Positions 1 to 11,423 of a stretch of 64,000 bases of DNA are shown one piece after another; the first letter of the stretch is position 1; every line of letters starts with the position of its first letter. The DNA is from Saturnia japonica (lineage: Eukaryota; Arthropoda; Insecta; Lepidoptera; Saturniidae). A model generated the notes under the pieces. It was given only the letters and a program-made list of their open reading frames with translations, had not been told where the DNA came from and made no database searches. The DNA lies in contig CM065325.1 of NCBI GenBank assembly GCA_033032175.1, positions 14,474,930 through 14,538,929 on the forward strand. Direction: 5' to 3'. The position numbers and the translations under genes are program-made.

Positions 1-75
1 AGTCGGATTCGAAAAAATATTTTTGTATATGATAGTCAGACTCACGAGCAATATAAAAAAAAACTTACAATGTCA
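1..75 (+). mobile_element. Helitron-like family A, fragment
   Basis: The window opens inside a repeat whose sequence (TCGGATTCGAAAAA, then GATAGTCAGACTCACGAG) matches positions about 565-610 of the full family A copy that follows. Only an internal piece is visible because the window edge cuts it. Confidence 0.55.
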
Positions 76-489
76 ACTATAGACTAAAATTAGATGAAGA
101 GATGAAAGGAAATAAATAAAAAACATTTTAACTATATTGTATTTTTTTTATGTTAAATATGCGTCAATAGATGGCATAGCGGCGACTTAAATCGTGCTAT
201 TAGAATGTATTGTAAAATAAGTCAGACCTAGGAGAATTAAAAATTCTAAACAGGACCTCAAAGTTATGGTTTTTAAATTTTTGTATGAGCTCCAATAAGC
301 ACAGTTTAGTTAAAGCTCACCCACAGGGTTCAGACTTCTCACTTCAGTGGTTAAGAATTAAAAACTTGTATCCTTTAGATTTTTTTTTTTTTTTAATAAT
401 CAATACTTTTCAGATTTTCTTGAGAATTTTGTCCTCAGAATTTAGTTTTTTTTTATTTAGGTATATTCTTTAAACTTTTAAAAGTATTA
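76..489. other. no gene seen
   Basis: AT-rich sequence with short poly-T tracts. No exon-like open frame, no recognisable repeat boundary. Confidence 0.5.
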
Positions 490-1175
490 TCTATACCTAT
501 ACTAATATTAAAAAGGTGAAGAGTTTTTTATTCGTTCGTTTGTTAAATTTCTAAAACTACCATTCGCATTCGAAAAATTATTTTTAAATGATAGCCAGAC
601 TCACTAGGAATATTATAGGCTATATAACATTAAACTATAATTCCCAGTTAGCCTTAAATATTGATTTTTGTTACGTAAGTCGGAAGTCGAAGCCCTCGCG
701 AACTGCTCTATCCGCCTGCGCTGGCTTAATGGATATGTAAATATAATATTTCTCAAAAATATTGCTCATTAGTATATTAAAAAAAACTCAGCCACAGCAT
801 ATATATATCTCTTATACATGAGCCACAATAAGGTGTTATGCAAAAAAATGTTGATGAAGATTGAAAATTAATTTATGAGTATTATTTTTAAGCATGGTTT
901 ATTAATTTACGAACAAAATTTACTGCATCATAAAGAAAATTTAATGAAGATAAACTTTGTCTTTTGCAGCATGTTATTTAGACGCATAGTTTGAGAGATA
1001 ATGCAAAATTAATATAATTCAACACTCGGCTTGGGTCTATGTCTATAGTAGTAGTGGCGCGAACGAGCCGTGCAATGCCGGGTAATGAAAATATTGTCTA
1101 TACTGAAGTATTATAAATCATCAATCAGTCATTTCTTCTAAATTATATGCGGGTGGAACCGCGGGGCACAGCTAG
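490..1175 (+). mobile_element. Helitron-like element, family A, full length
   Basis: This copy has both diagnostic Helitron ends. It starts TC (490-491, TCTATACC, then TACTAATATTA) right after an A and ends CTAG (1172-1175) right before a T, so it sits in an AT target with no target duplication. The last 30 bases (GCGGGTGGAACCGCGGGGCACAGCTAG) can fold as a GC-rich hairpin just upstream of CTAG, as Helitron 3' ends do. It is 686 bp long, has no terminal inverted repeats and no Rep/helicase frame, so it must be non-autonomous. Other family A copies lie at 2573-2850, 19630-20060 and 57824-58217. Confidence 0.8.
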
Positions 1176-2029
1176 TGCAATAATAATCATGATTTGTTCT
1201 AATCTGAGGCCTTTATTATGTAGTTTTAGGCCCAGCTGAAAAACAGCGTTATAGTATTTTGCTATAGCATATTATGCTGAGCTGAGGTCCTTTTTGGTCT
1301 TGAGTTCGGCGTTTATATTGCAACGTTGTTGTTATAAATTTAATTAGTAATATTTTACTATTATTAGGTATATCTTTGAACTTATCCGCCAAATCAGTAA
1401 TGTAGTTCGGAATCTTATGATAAAACCTGACACTATTACTCAAAAAAAAATATTGAAACTAAGTCTAAAACTCAGTACGACTAATTAATGTCTATTTCTA
1501 GCGTAGTCATTGTGCTGATCTTTGACAAAATTTAGCTTCTCTTAGTGTTTACGAATATACATTGTCGATTGTGGACAGTTTCAATCGGCATCACCTATCG
1601 CGATGGAGTAGGAGCCCACTAGGTAACGGAATGTGCATTGAATGATTCCGCTTTCGAGACACCGAATTGAGTCACTGTGTCTAATTGTTCACAATATGTA
1701 TTTTGTAACCCCGTTATTGGTGTACCTCTCGATTCTTAACCAGCAGGGCTAGAACTTGCAGGAGAGATAGGTTTTTGTGTCACATGAAGCGAACTACTTG
1801 TCAGTTCTGTCAACGAGGACATGCAATATAAAATACTTACGTCTTTTAAGTGCGTCACAGACGGTGATGACGCTGTAATTTGTTATGTTATGATAAAATA
1901 TCGCTCGCCATTCAATAGGGGCGAGAGGTGTCGATGACTCGACTCGCACATGTTTCTCACGATTGCATTTCTACGTACCCTACACTTACGCCTAGTGTGG
2001 GTAACAAGAAAAATTTTAAACTAACTTCT
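1176..2029. other. no gene seen; mid-GC stretch
   Basis: Positions 1500-1990 are less AT-rich than the surroundings but have no open frame longer than about 60 codons and no splice-flanked coding block. Nothing recognised. Confidence 0.5.
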
Positions 2030-2240
2030 ATAATTTTGAAGAGTCCCCTTATATATCATCGAAGTTAAAAGTCCATTGCCAATGAAATTTAAAAGGTGGT
2101 CCACCCTTGAGGTATCCCTTATCCAACAAAAAAAGAATCACCCAAATCGACTCATAAACAAAGAAGATATGGCTGAAAATCCATAAAAAATATATACATT
2201 CGAATTGAGTAGCCTCCCGTCTTTTGATGAAGTCGGTTTA
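2030..2240 (+). repeat. dispersed repeat, family G
   Basis: Copy of a repeat present at least eight times here. It carries the ATCATCGAAGTTAAAAGTCC block, a GAGGTATCCCTTATCCAAC block, AACAAAGAAGATATGGCTGA, and ends with GATGAAGTCGGTTTATAAG. Other copies: 9300-9490, 13030-13215, 42480-42690, 47505-47655, 50285-50340, 52484-52565, 61290-61500. It has no coding capacity. Confidence 0.7.
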
Positions 2241-2319
2241 TAAGGTGCTATATTTAAACAAACATTTAAAAGACTGAAATGATTTCATATACCTTAACAT
2301 ACTACCTAATACTATTAAG

Positions 2320-2475
2320 TGAGCAATTCTTGTTTAAATTATTTAATTGGCTTCTCGAAAACGGTTTCAACGATTTGGATGACACTTTGTATTTAAATAA
2401 TGTTTTACATCCCAAGTTTACCTAGATAGTTTTTTAAGACCCCGAGTACAGCTCGGTCGCCTAGATATTAATATT
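2320..2475 (+). mobile_element. Helitron-like family I copy
   Basis: Begins AAGTGAGCAATTCTTG and ends near a hairpin-forming CCGAGTACAGCTCGGTCGCC. The central CTCGAAAACGGTTTCAACGA block is shared with the copies at 3175, 7720, 14215 and 17800. Confidence 0.65.
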
Positions 2476-2572
2476 TTATTTTACGTCTAGCTGTAATCCA
2501 AAATTTCATCCGTATCACTTTTTAAGTTACAACAAATCTTTGTCGCAAAATACCTTTTGTGGCTTATGTATA

Positions 2573-2850
2573 ACAGATAGGCATATACTATCGCTAACTT
2601 TTTTTTAGATATACTAAGGACCAATATTATTGTAGAACATTATATTTCTGTATCATTAACGATTACGCCAGCGCACGCGGTTAAAGCAGTTTGGGAGGGC
2701 CTCGGCTTCCGACTTACCTAACAAAAATCAATATTTAAATCTATCTGAGAGTTGTAACCTAATCTTAAATAGCCTATACTATTACTCGAGAGTCTGGCTA
2801 TCATATTATATAAACAGAATTTTTCAAATTATTAGTACAGATATCGTCAG
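2573..2850 (-). mobile_element. Helitron-like family A, partial, inverted
   Basis: Read on the minus strand this matches the middle and 5' half of the full copy at 490-1175, including the segment around 690-720 (GTAAGTCGGAAGCCGAGGCC-like). The 3' CTAG end is missing. Confidence 0.65.
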
Positions 2851-3174
2851 ACGCATTAACCTAATACGACACATAATTCCCGGTAACATTTTCCGTGAAC
2901 AAAGTCGCGAGCACAAACTAATATTATATAAATGATAGAATTATAACGACGCTTTGCAATACACAGACAGATCTGCACACGATATACGGTTAACCACATC
3001 CAGTTCCGGCCGACCGTCTTGTCTCTTCGCAGCCGCCATAATTATATGCGCATAAATTCAAATAACAAAAGCTCTAAAAATTACTTCATATTACACTAGA
3101 CAGGTAGTACCGTACTGAAAAGGTAAGCTGATAATAGACAATTATTATAAACAAAAATAATCACTTTGACTTAT

Positions 3175-3354
3175 AAATATCTGGGTGAACGACCTGAGAT
3201 TGGGGACTTACAAAAAAAAAGAAGAAAAAAACACCTATCTAGGTAAACTTGGAATCTAAAAACGTTATCTAAATACAAAGTTTCATCAAAATCATTAAAG
3301 CCGTTTCCGAGAAACAAATAAAACATAGGTATATAAAAGAATTGCTGACTTGAT
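3175..3354 (-). mobile_element. Helitron-like family I, inverted
   Basis: Minus-strand copy: the CGTTTCCGAGAAAC block and GAATTGCTGACTT end match the other family I members in reverse. Its end lies only about 4 bases from the start of the family D copy that follows. Confidence 0.65.
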
Positions 3355-3358
3355 AGTA

Positions 3359-3715
3359 CTAGCGGTCGTCCAATGATCTAATTTCGACCAGGGACTCTTT
3401 AATCATAGACTATTTTCTGTTTCATATTTGCAGTATGAACCTAAACAATGAATATTATATCATTTGCTGTCACTTTTCATTGACAATGTCAATATTTTGG
3501 GGGGTCTAAGTTCAATGGCCCTGGTCGTATTAGGATTTGCAGTATTCATTTATTTTATTTAATATATTATGTAATAGATATTATAAATAAATTTTAGCTT
3601 TCTGCACTCCTTCTCCATATAAACTTTAACCATGGCAAATCTAACAGTCTTCGTGCACGCAATAAGCTTGAAAAGGGGTACAAAATTTTTGCTTCACGTT
3701 TTAATATAATCATGA
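3359..3715 (-). mobile_element. Helitron-like family D, inverted
   Basis: One of three near-full-length copies (others 14497-14854 and 53942-54285). In element orientation it runs from TCATGATTATATTAAAACG to GACGACCGCTAG, about 357 bp. A palindromic GGTCGAAATTAGATC lies just upstream of the CTAG end. There is no terminal inverted repeat and no frame, which fits a non-autonomous Helitron. Confidence 0.7.
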
Positions 3716-4204
3716 CGATTAGATATAATATATAGGATACGAGAGTCACACTTTTTACATCAATGTCAACACAGAAATCGAATAATCAAGTTATTATATA
3801 ACAAGGTTAATTGAAAATTTACAATAACTCTCGGCACAAGTAAAGTATTCCTTGAGACCATTCCAATGAGCCCAAACACGATATCTCTGCTGTAAGTTGC
3901 TGAGGAGTTAGGTATCCTACATATTCCAGATTACGCTGCAGCATCAGCTCAAAGTTTTTCTAATATCACTGAAGTAACAGAATACCAAATGTTGACTAAA
4001 TCAGACCTGTGGAAGGTGCTCACATCTATTTATCCACTGGAAAAGAGCTGATAATCTTCAAACGGCTGGAATCGGTCCAGCCATTTGGGAGCTACAATAC
4101 CACAAACAGATACACGGAAACGCAGATACATACAAGTTAAGTTATAACACCCATTAACTCTGCACCCGAATGCAAACACAATTAAGTAAAAAATATTTTT
4201 TGTG
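3716..4204. other. no gene seen
   Basis: AT-rich single-copy-looking sequence with no exon-like block. Confidence 0.45.
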
Positions 4205-4340
4205 GTCCCCTCAGACGTCATACGTAAGTCTTACTCCATATCTTATTCAGAATTTAAGAGGAATCTAATGACACCGCATATGTCAAAATCCATCAAACCA
4301 TTTAGGCTAAAGAGCGCGCCAAAAAAATAGATATACATAC
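4205..4340 (+). repeat. MITE family C, partial
   Basis: Contains AATCTAATGACACC, AAATCCATCAAACC and TTTAGGCTAAAGAGCG, shared with the longer copies at 13626, 55735, 57178 and 62338. Both outer ends are missing or degraded. Confidence 0.6.
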
Positions 4341-4699
4341 ACTTAAAAACTTCTCCTAACTCTTTCTATAATAACTGGTAAAAAAACTGAAAAAATCCGA
4401 GCATCATTGTTTAAATTTAGTATTCTACTTGCTTTTACATCATCTGAATTTTTCTCTATGCAATTAATTTATTAATGAAGTATTATTTAACAAAAAAAAA
4501 TTATAAATGAAAAGTACCTAATTACACAGATATTTTGCCATCTATGTATATCTATTTATCTAACATAACTTTAGAAGAATTATTTACATTAATATGTAAA
4601 CCCTTTAAAATTATAAACGATTTTCGGTCCAAATTTCTTAATCAAATGTAACAATCCACCTCTTTGAAAAAATGATTAATTTTTATTTAACATATGTAC

Positions 4700-4965
4700 A
4701 TTGGTGCGCTTATTTCCCAACGGGGTAGGCAGAGACCACGTCCTTCCACCTGCTACGATCCTGGCATACCTCTTTCGCTTCTTCGACATTCATTAATATT
4801 TTCATGCATGCTCGTCGGATTAGAGTACTCATGACCTGACCTTTCTTCAGAACGTCTCCGATTTGATCGATAAATGTTCGTCTAGGCCTTCCTCTTCCAA
4901 CGTTTCCTTTCACACTCGCATTATAAATTTGTTTATTCATTCATCTTCTCAACATGCCTATTTCT
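4700..4965 (-). pseudogene. non-LTR retrotransposon reverse transcriptase, C-terminal tail
   Basis: On the minus strand the peptide reads HVEKMNE, a stop, then MNKQIYNASVKGNVGRGRPR and a further 55 residues ending DVVSAYPVGK. This is the familiar distal tail of a LINE ORF2 in insects (GHVERM ... GRGRPR ... EVCQDRSRWKDVV). The stop between the two parts shows it is dead. The reading ends near a short A-rich sequence at about 4680, as expected for the 3' end of a LINE. A second copy lies at 8170-8440. Confidence 0.75.
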
Positions 4966-6360
4966 ATTTAAATATAAAAGAATTCGTCTATCGTAAATAT
5001 TAAAAAACGTAAAAAAAACAAACAAAAAAACGTTTCCAAGCAGGAACAAACACAAAAAAACGACAATATTCAGTAACACCGGGCATTCAATGACTGACAC
5101 AATCATTTGGGGCCTCCGTAATTTTCCTGCCATGTTTTATCTAGGCTGAGAACAATAGGAACTCATTTTGGGCCCACAATGAATTTCGTTTCACAGGCGA
5201 TCCGCCAAAATATACCACAATTAAAATCCTTTCCACGGAAAGCTACGCTTTGTTGCTGGTTCATAGTGGCAACTATAATATCCTATGTTTTCTGCGAATA
5301 AACGTGACAAATTATGTGTGTTTTACGCTCATTTCTCTTTAAACAAGCAAAAATAATTCCCGAAACTGACTACAAAAACATTCATTGTTATATTTTATTG
5401 CGAAAATGCGTCATTATTTTTTTAATAAATGCTATTTTCGGTATAGAATACGTGTTTTTTTTTTAATTTTGACAATAAAGTTCAAAAATACTGTCTAAAA
5501 ACCACGTTATGTTTTGAAGTGAAAACTTCTTTAGCATCGTTGTAATTTGAAAGTCGATGAAACGAAAAAGCGAAAGCGACAGAAAAAGAGACAGACACAT
5601 AAATTCTTAGGATTTATCATGGGAGAAAATGAGATAGGAACATTTTAGGCAATGGTAAAATGGTACAAAAGAGGTTTGATGGATTTATATAGTTTGACAT
5701 ATTATTTGGATAAAAGACTAGTTGACTCTTTTTTAAAGTAGGTCTTAATTTATTAATTATTGTCCGATTAGAGGATAACAGAATATTACCATATTTTTAG
5801 GGCCTAGAAAACCGCAAAACTTTATTTCAAAAGTTTACTTCTTGTAAACAGGCGAAAACGTTGTCAGCCATATTACACTATAAAATATCTCTGCTGTGAC
5901 GTCCGTCATAAGAATCGAAAACAAACATTTGACATTTAGCAAATGTTCATCATTGTAAAAATCTCGATACTTATTATGTCATAAATATAAATGTCAATGG
6001 CCTGAGCCTTTTTTTTTTAGAGTCCTATGACGTCATCGTCATAACATGGCCGACAGCATTTTCAGAGTTCAAAATAAAAATAACATCAAAAATTGTAAAT
6101 ATGTAGCCATCTTACACTATTAATATCTGAAATCAATAAATATTGTTTTCGTAAGTCGAATACTACAGAAAATATTCATATAATGCACCTAATTTGATAT
6201 AAGTAAATTAATCTGTTGGGGTATTTTACCATAATAGCTTTATATAGTTATAATCTGACTCCTCTGTATAATAATTATATTCTTTTACGCGATATTATTT
6301 CATATTGACAATAACCTATTACCCGTATCTTAATTTCGCAACATCACATGTGATAGCTGG
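4966..6360. other. no gene seen; contains family F piece
   Basis: Positions 5511-5610 match the family F repeat (GAAGTGAAAACTTCTT then GATGAAACGAAAAAGCGAAA). Two short blocks (GCCATATTACACTAT near 5868 and GCCATCTTACACTAT near 6103) are direct repeats. No exon found. Confidence 0.5.
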
Positions 6361-6367
6361 TTTTTTT

Positions 6368-6535
6368 TCTATTCCCGGCACGTAGCAATTAGCAACCGTT
6401 AGTGTAATCCGGATATCGGTGACGCGTACCGGTTACGACCGGTTCGTTGGCGAAATTTCGGCCGTGGTTGTTTGTTGCGTTCGAATTGTTTTTAGGTAAC
6501 GTACGCGAGCTGAATCTTAAAGCGAAGTAATGGGC
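6368..6535 (+). repeat. family J, copy 1
   Basis: GC-richer block starting CACGTAGCAATTAGCAACCG and containing ACCGGTTACGACCGGTT. It aligns with 7495-7650, where CACGTAGTAATTAGAAGCTG begins the equivalent block. The two are direct repeats about 1.13 kb apart. The 87-codon minus-strand frame over copy 1 is not kept in copy 2, so I do not call a gene. Confidence 0.6.
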
Positions 6536-7494
6536 TGTAAGTCGGTGTTTAGATAGTGTTTTACGGTCGTATACCGTTTCACGGACCCGTGTAAACAGTA
6601 GTTTGTACAAATAGTGATACAAGAAGCTATTAAATGGGAACGTTCGAGGCATTGCTTTATTTATTTATACTCGTCTTAAATATAACCATGTAGTTTAGAT
6701 TTTATCACGTTTTGTTTTACTCAATTAACTTGATTTATATAAAGTTTTTGGTGGTTTTGCAATTTTGGCCACTATTTCGCCGGATGTTTAAAGATGATGT
6801 AACCCAAAAAAATACACGCTAAACCTATTGGGAGGATGGGCTCTCAAGTAAAGATGCCGGATAGTTGAGAGCTGATGACGAATTTGGAGAATGTACTTTA
6901 GGCAATTTAAAATTATAATAACAGCATATTATTGTCGATATTGGGGAATCCTAAACTTGAGAGTCTGAAAAACAATTTACCGACGGTTTAAAAGTTTTAT
7001 TCTCTTTGAAATTCTAATAGCATATTTATTAATTAACATTTTTAAATGTTTACAAAAAAAGCCAGACGAATTACGCGATACGAATAAGTATTCTAAATAA
7101 GTGCGATACACTTAACATTGGAAAAATTGCCTACATAGGCATAAAGCCAAGATTTAAAAAAGAATTAATGCGATGGCAAAATACGTTGGTTGAAGTTAAA
7201 CAAAGTATAGTAATCATGATTTTACTATAATAAATATACATGTATTATATGTAACTTATTAAATTATTAAGGATTAAGTCATTAACATTTATTGCTATGA
7301 ACTTTGGTGAAATAATTTAATTAATGAGCGGTGAGAATTTACATACGGAAAGTATACATTTGAGGTATATTGTATCGTATTGCTACATATAATAAAGCAT
7401 ATTATCGACTACTTCTAAAAATATTTCACTCACGCAGCTGCAGTCTACAGTTTCCAAGCTGACGGCTTATCAAATGACTCACTATAACCGGTTT

Positions 7495-7650
7495 ACTCAT
7501 ATTCTCGACACGTAGTAATTAGAAGCTGCTAGTATAACCCGGATAACGGCGGTATATACCGGATAAGATCGGTTTGTTGTCGAACATTCAACCGGTTTAT
7601 AGATCGTTTTTCCGAAATGTACGCGAAATGAATGTTAAATGTGATTAATG
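7495..7650 (+). repeat. family J, copy 2
   Basis: Second, more diverged copy of the block at 6368-6535: same order of CACGTAG, CCCGGATAACGGCGG, ATCGGTTTGTTG and GTACGCGAAATGAATG motifs. Confidence 0.6.
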
Positions 7651-7719
7651 AGAGATCTTGTTTTAAAACTAATTTTGATTTTCTTATTTAGGAGGGCCAT
7701 GTAAGTGTAATCCTATTAA

Positions 7720-7905
7720 ATGAGTAATTCTTGTGTATATATATATATATATATATATAAATGTAATAGTTTTCTCGGAAACGGCTTCAATGGTTTCGAT
7801 GAAATTTTCTATCTAAATACTGTTTTACATTCTAAGTTTAGCTACATAGGCGTTTTCCTTTTTTTAAGATACCAAGTAAAGCTCAGTTACCCAGATTTAG
7901 TATTT
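7720..7905 (+). mobile_element. Helitron-like family I with (TA)n
   Basis: GAGTAATTCTTG followed by a (TA)12 microsatellite (7735-7759), then TTCTCGGAAACGGCTTCAAT and the rest of the family I body. The TA run sits where other family members carry a shorter TA run, so the microsatellite is part of the element. Confidence 0.7.
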
Positions 7906-8169
7906 ATAAGAGATCACAGATATGAAAGAAGGCGGTGTATTTTTTAGGATTCTTTCCAAGAAAAGGAATCTTATTGTTAAACTTACGTCCGCCTTACCGT
8001 TAAAGAACATTTATCTTTTGAAATGTAATAGATTCCTGGTTGACATTTTCACAAAAACCATGTTATTGTGACGAAAATCCTGAATTATTTTTTTTATTAA
8101 GAGTGTTCTAATACAAGGAACCTGTCTTTCATTTAATCGTAAAACCGGCAATACACTTAACACAATAAA

Positions 8170-8440
8170 TACAAGAAAGTGATGCTTTATGGTTTGGGCA
8201 TGTAGAAAGGATGAATAAAAGAAAAATGACTAGACAGATTTATAAGACTAGTGTGACAGGGAACGTTGGAAGAGGAAAGCTTAAAAGGGTAAAGAGTACT
8301 CTTAAGCCGAAGTATTCTAAGCCAACGAGCATGCATGAAAAGATTGATAAATGTTGAAGAAGCGAAAGATGTATGCCAGGATTGTAGCAAAAATAAGGAC
8401 GTGGTCTCTGCCTGCCCTGTTAGGAAGAAAGCGTGATCAT
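8170..8440 (+). pseudogene. non-LTR retrotransposon reverse transcriptase, C-terminal tail
   Basis: Plus-strand peptide WFGHVERMNKRKMTRQIYK, then TSVTGNVGRGK, then after frameshifts VEEAKDVCQDCSKNKDVVSA. Same LINE tail as at 4700-4965. Frameshifts between the two conserved parts show it is inactive. Confidence 0.75.
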
Positions 8441-8544
8441 ATGTATATACACACTTGTACAATGAAATATTTTCATAGTGACTTCTTTTTCTCAATAACA
8501 ATTATCTAATAAATGGATTATTATTAGTACAATTTCTTTACATA

Positions 8545-8792
8545 ACTAAGGTAACAAACAAGCATACGGCCCACCTGATAGTAAGCGGTTACCTTATCCT
8601 ATGGACACTTGTAATATGATAGGTATCATTAGCGCGTCGCCGTCCTTGAACCCCCCTACCTCAAGGAGCTCTGGAAATCCTACTCACCGCAGGAACACAA
8701 AAGAAGATCATTTGACTGCGATCTTCTATGGCGTGGAGGTATTCCACCTGACGAACTGCCCCAAGTAGAGAGAAATGTACAAAGAAATATTT
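8545..8792 (+). repeat. SINE-like family E
   Basis: Starts near AACAAGCATACGGCCCACC, then AGCGGTTACCTTA, CCTATGGACACTTGTAA, CCTACTCACCGCAGGAACAC and GCGATCTTCTATGGCGTGGA. Copies or fragments: 28025, 29055, 29785 (minus), 43500, 50850, 60815. No frame is conserved among them. Confidence 0.7.
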
Positions 8793-9299
8793 CTATATCT
8801 TACCTTTCAAAATATTATTTTTTAAACCACAATAGTGGCAAATAATAATGCGGTCCATCCAGTCACTCAGAAGCACCAGAACCATCACATGCGCTTCTTC
8901 TTGGAGAACCCCTTATTGTATAGTTTTCAGAAAAACTCTCAGCTCTTGCCACTGAAAGTCCTCTAAAACTGGATTGTTTTTATCGTTTAGAGATTTCTCA
9001 TCTGATATTAAGTGAACGAATGAAATCAAATGAACGAATGAATGAATGAATGGATGTACCAGTTAATGGATGAATGAAAGAAACCCAACTTCAATGGTTT
9101 TTAGGAGTTCTCTTGGGTTCATCAAACTCAGGGTCGATTAGGGAACATATATTGGCTTAATTGAAAAATAATGCGTTTGTCTATTTCAATGACTGTTTTT
9201 ATTAGAACGGTTTTTTAACGAACATTATGCTTGACGTTGATTCGTCCGCCGGCGTTGGCGTCACGCTCCAAGAACGTTAGTATGACGATGTTAAGCGTG
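8793..9299. other. no gene seen
   Basis: Includes a short imperfect GAAT/GAATG run (about 9005-9080). Part of a family G head (AACTTCAATGG near 9088) appears separated from the main copy that follows. No exon. Confidence 0.45.
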
Positions 9300-9490
9300 A
9301 ACACCTTGTGTATCTTCGAAGGTCCAATGCTAATAAAATTAAAATGGGATCATCCTTGAGGTATCTCCTTTTCAACGAAAAAGGTATCATCCAAATCGGT
9401 TCATAAAGAGAGAAGGTATGGCTGAACATCTATTAAAAAAATATAGATTCTAATTGGGACCTCCTCCTTTTTTGGGAGTAGATTAAAAAA
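9300..9490 (+). repeat. dispersed repeat, family G
   Basis: TGTGTATCTTCGAAGGTCC, GAGGTATCTCCTTTTCAACG and the CTTTTTTGGGAGTAGATTAA end align with the other family G copies. Confidence 0.7.
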
Positions 9491-10309
9491 GGAAATTAAG
9501 GTGTTTAGTTTATTTGAAATTCCTGCGCGAGATGGGAGCTAAACAGGAAAAATGTGTCCGACACGACCGACATTAAAAAGAGACAAAAAATCCAAATAAA
9601 TTTTTTTCGAAATTTTAATTATCATGGAATTGGCCTAGCTGTGTTATAACCAGATTTGTATGTACGGTACGAGTGGTCGATGTTTAACTCCAAGGAATAA
9701 CTCCATTCACCCAAATTGTCCGGGGATTTATTGGTAGAGCCCTATCTATAAGAAATTACGGTTCCCTGGAATAAACTATCACTCTATTCAGTGCATTGAG
9801 CTTCTAAAGTGTCAAGATAGCAAAATATCAGAAGCGGGATATCAAATGTAGCGGAAAGTTTTTTGTAAAGAGTTCTCCTATCCTAGCTGTGTCGATTTCT
9901 AATCATTGTTATATCTGGCTTCACACGTAAATATTGAATGAAGCAGGCGTCCGTTAAATTCTTCAGTATCTCATTTTATTCGCTGCACACCCTACTTTTT
10001 AATCGGTTACCGACATCCCATACTCACAGTCGCCTAGAATTTTAATTTATACAGGATGTAAAATTGATATGGGTTATTAAGGGCCGGGAACTCTGAAACT
10101 ATAAGAGATAGAATTATATTTTCTATAGAACCATGACATCGATTTTAAATATAAGTAAAACTGCATTCACATATTTTAAAAAACTTATACACGAGTCGGG
10201 AATCGAACCTAATCGAAAAAGTATGTCATTCTATTGCGATAATTCATAGTTTAGGTTGTAAGGAACAATAAATTTTGGTAAAAAAAAATGTGATGTTAAG
10301 GAACGTATG
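9491..10309. other. no gene seen
   Basis: No open frame, splice-flanked block or recognised repeat. Confidence 0.45.
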
Positions 10310-10569
10310 GTACATATTTATTTATTTATTTATCCATTAGCATTAGGATGTACATTTGTTCTTATAAAATATCCGCATACATGGACCCTGAATAGGGTAT
10401 GACAAATTATTACATTTGTTTTTCAAGCCTACATTTGAGATACAGGCTCGGCCTAGTTCAGGCGCTACGTTTCATTAATTAGAAACAAAAATATTGTAGG
10501 TATATCCTAGAAATACGCCTCATATTTTTGTATCTTATTATGGTCAAATAAAGTTATTATTATTATTAA
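10310..10569 (+). repeat. probable LINE 3' end with (TTA)n tail
   Basis: Ends with GGTCAAATAAAG followed by (TTA) repeats (10552-10569), the usual signature of a TPRT-inserted LINE 3' terminus in insects. The 5' boundary is not visible and nothing codes. Confidence 0.45.
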
Positions 10570-10571
10570 AA

Positions 10572-10955
10572 AAAAGAAGATAAACCCGATTGAGTTTATT
10601 AACGGTTTGTGGCGGCAAGCCAGTTTTCTGAATGAGAGAGGTGACAACACCGGATAGACGAGGTGTCATAAAGAAAAAGGTTCTAAAAACTATTGTGTGT
10701 TCTTTATGACTACAGTTGTTACTTAGCAACAGATTGTTATTAATTATTGATTAAAAGGTTCTAGTGTTATTTATTGTATTAATATAAAATTGTTATGTGT
10801 TCTCTGTTCGTGTTAATATAGATTAAAAGGTACTACAGGTTCTTCTCGATGTCTGGGATGTTTTCCGAACCGGCAGTAGTGTTTTGACGTTCATAAGTGC
10901 CTTCTTAGGGCCTAAATTGAATGAAGATTATTTTAAATTTGATTTTGATTATTAT
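10572..10955 (+). repeat. LINE/SINE 3' end, copy with internal insertion
   Basis: The first part (AAGATAAACCCGATTGAGTTT) and last part (CTCGATGTCTGGGATGTTTT to AATGAAGATTATTTTAAATT) match 12110-12247. About 240 bp at 10597-10838 is extra here and absent from the other copy. The tail is a GATTTTGATTATT-rich 3' end. Confidence 0.65.
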
Positions 10956-11423
10956 TATACATTTTTATTTACTTATGTTACTAATTATTTATTTGTTTAT
11001 ACATAAAATTTGTTTGTGTCATTGTCATGTAGGGGGTCATTCGATTATTTATCCCACACTTTCAAGATGCTAGATCACGTTTATATATTTTTTTAATAAT
11101 ACTTTTTGTTTATCTTGTGCTACAAAAGCGCGTCGTTGTCTGTCAATTAACACTCTATTGAATTTCAGATTGAGTTATAGGTTAGTTTATATTTCGCAGT
11201 CAGTTTTAAAACACGACTTTCGTATTTCTTGATATAATGGACTCGAATTTTTAGAGGGATTAACGAAACTAAGAAACGTTAACAGAACTGTATCCACTCA
11301 AAAAAAGATTATATTGAATAATTTTAGTTTTCATTCCTAACACGGGTACTTTTTGATCGTAAAAAAAATAACGTTGCATTTTTAAATCTATGAACACACG
11401 TTTTGTAATCGTCTAGAAAAAAA

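Noticed and set aside
6389..6652. 87-codon minus-strand frame over family J copy 1
   Set aside because: Copy 2 of the repeat does not keep the frame and no domain is visible.
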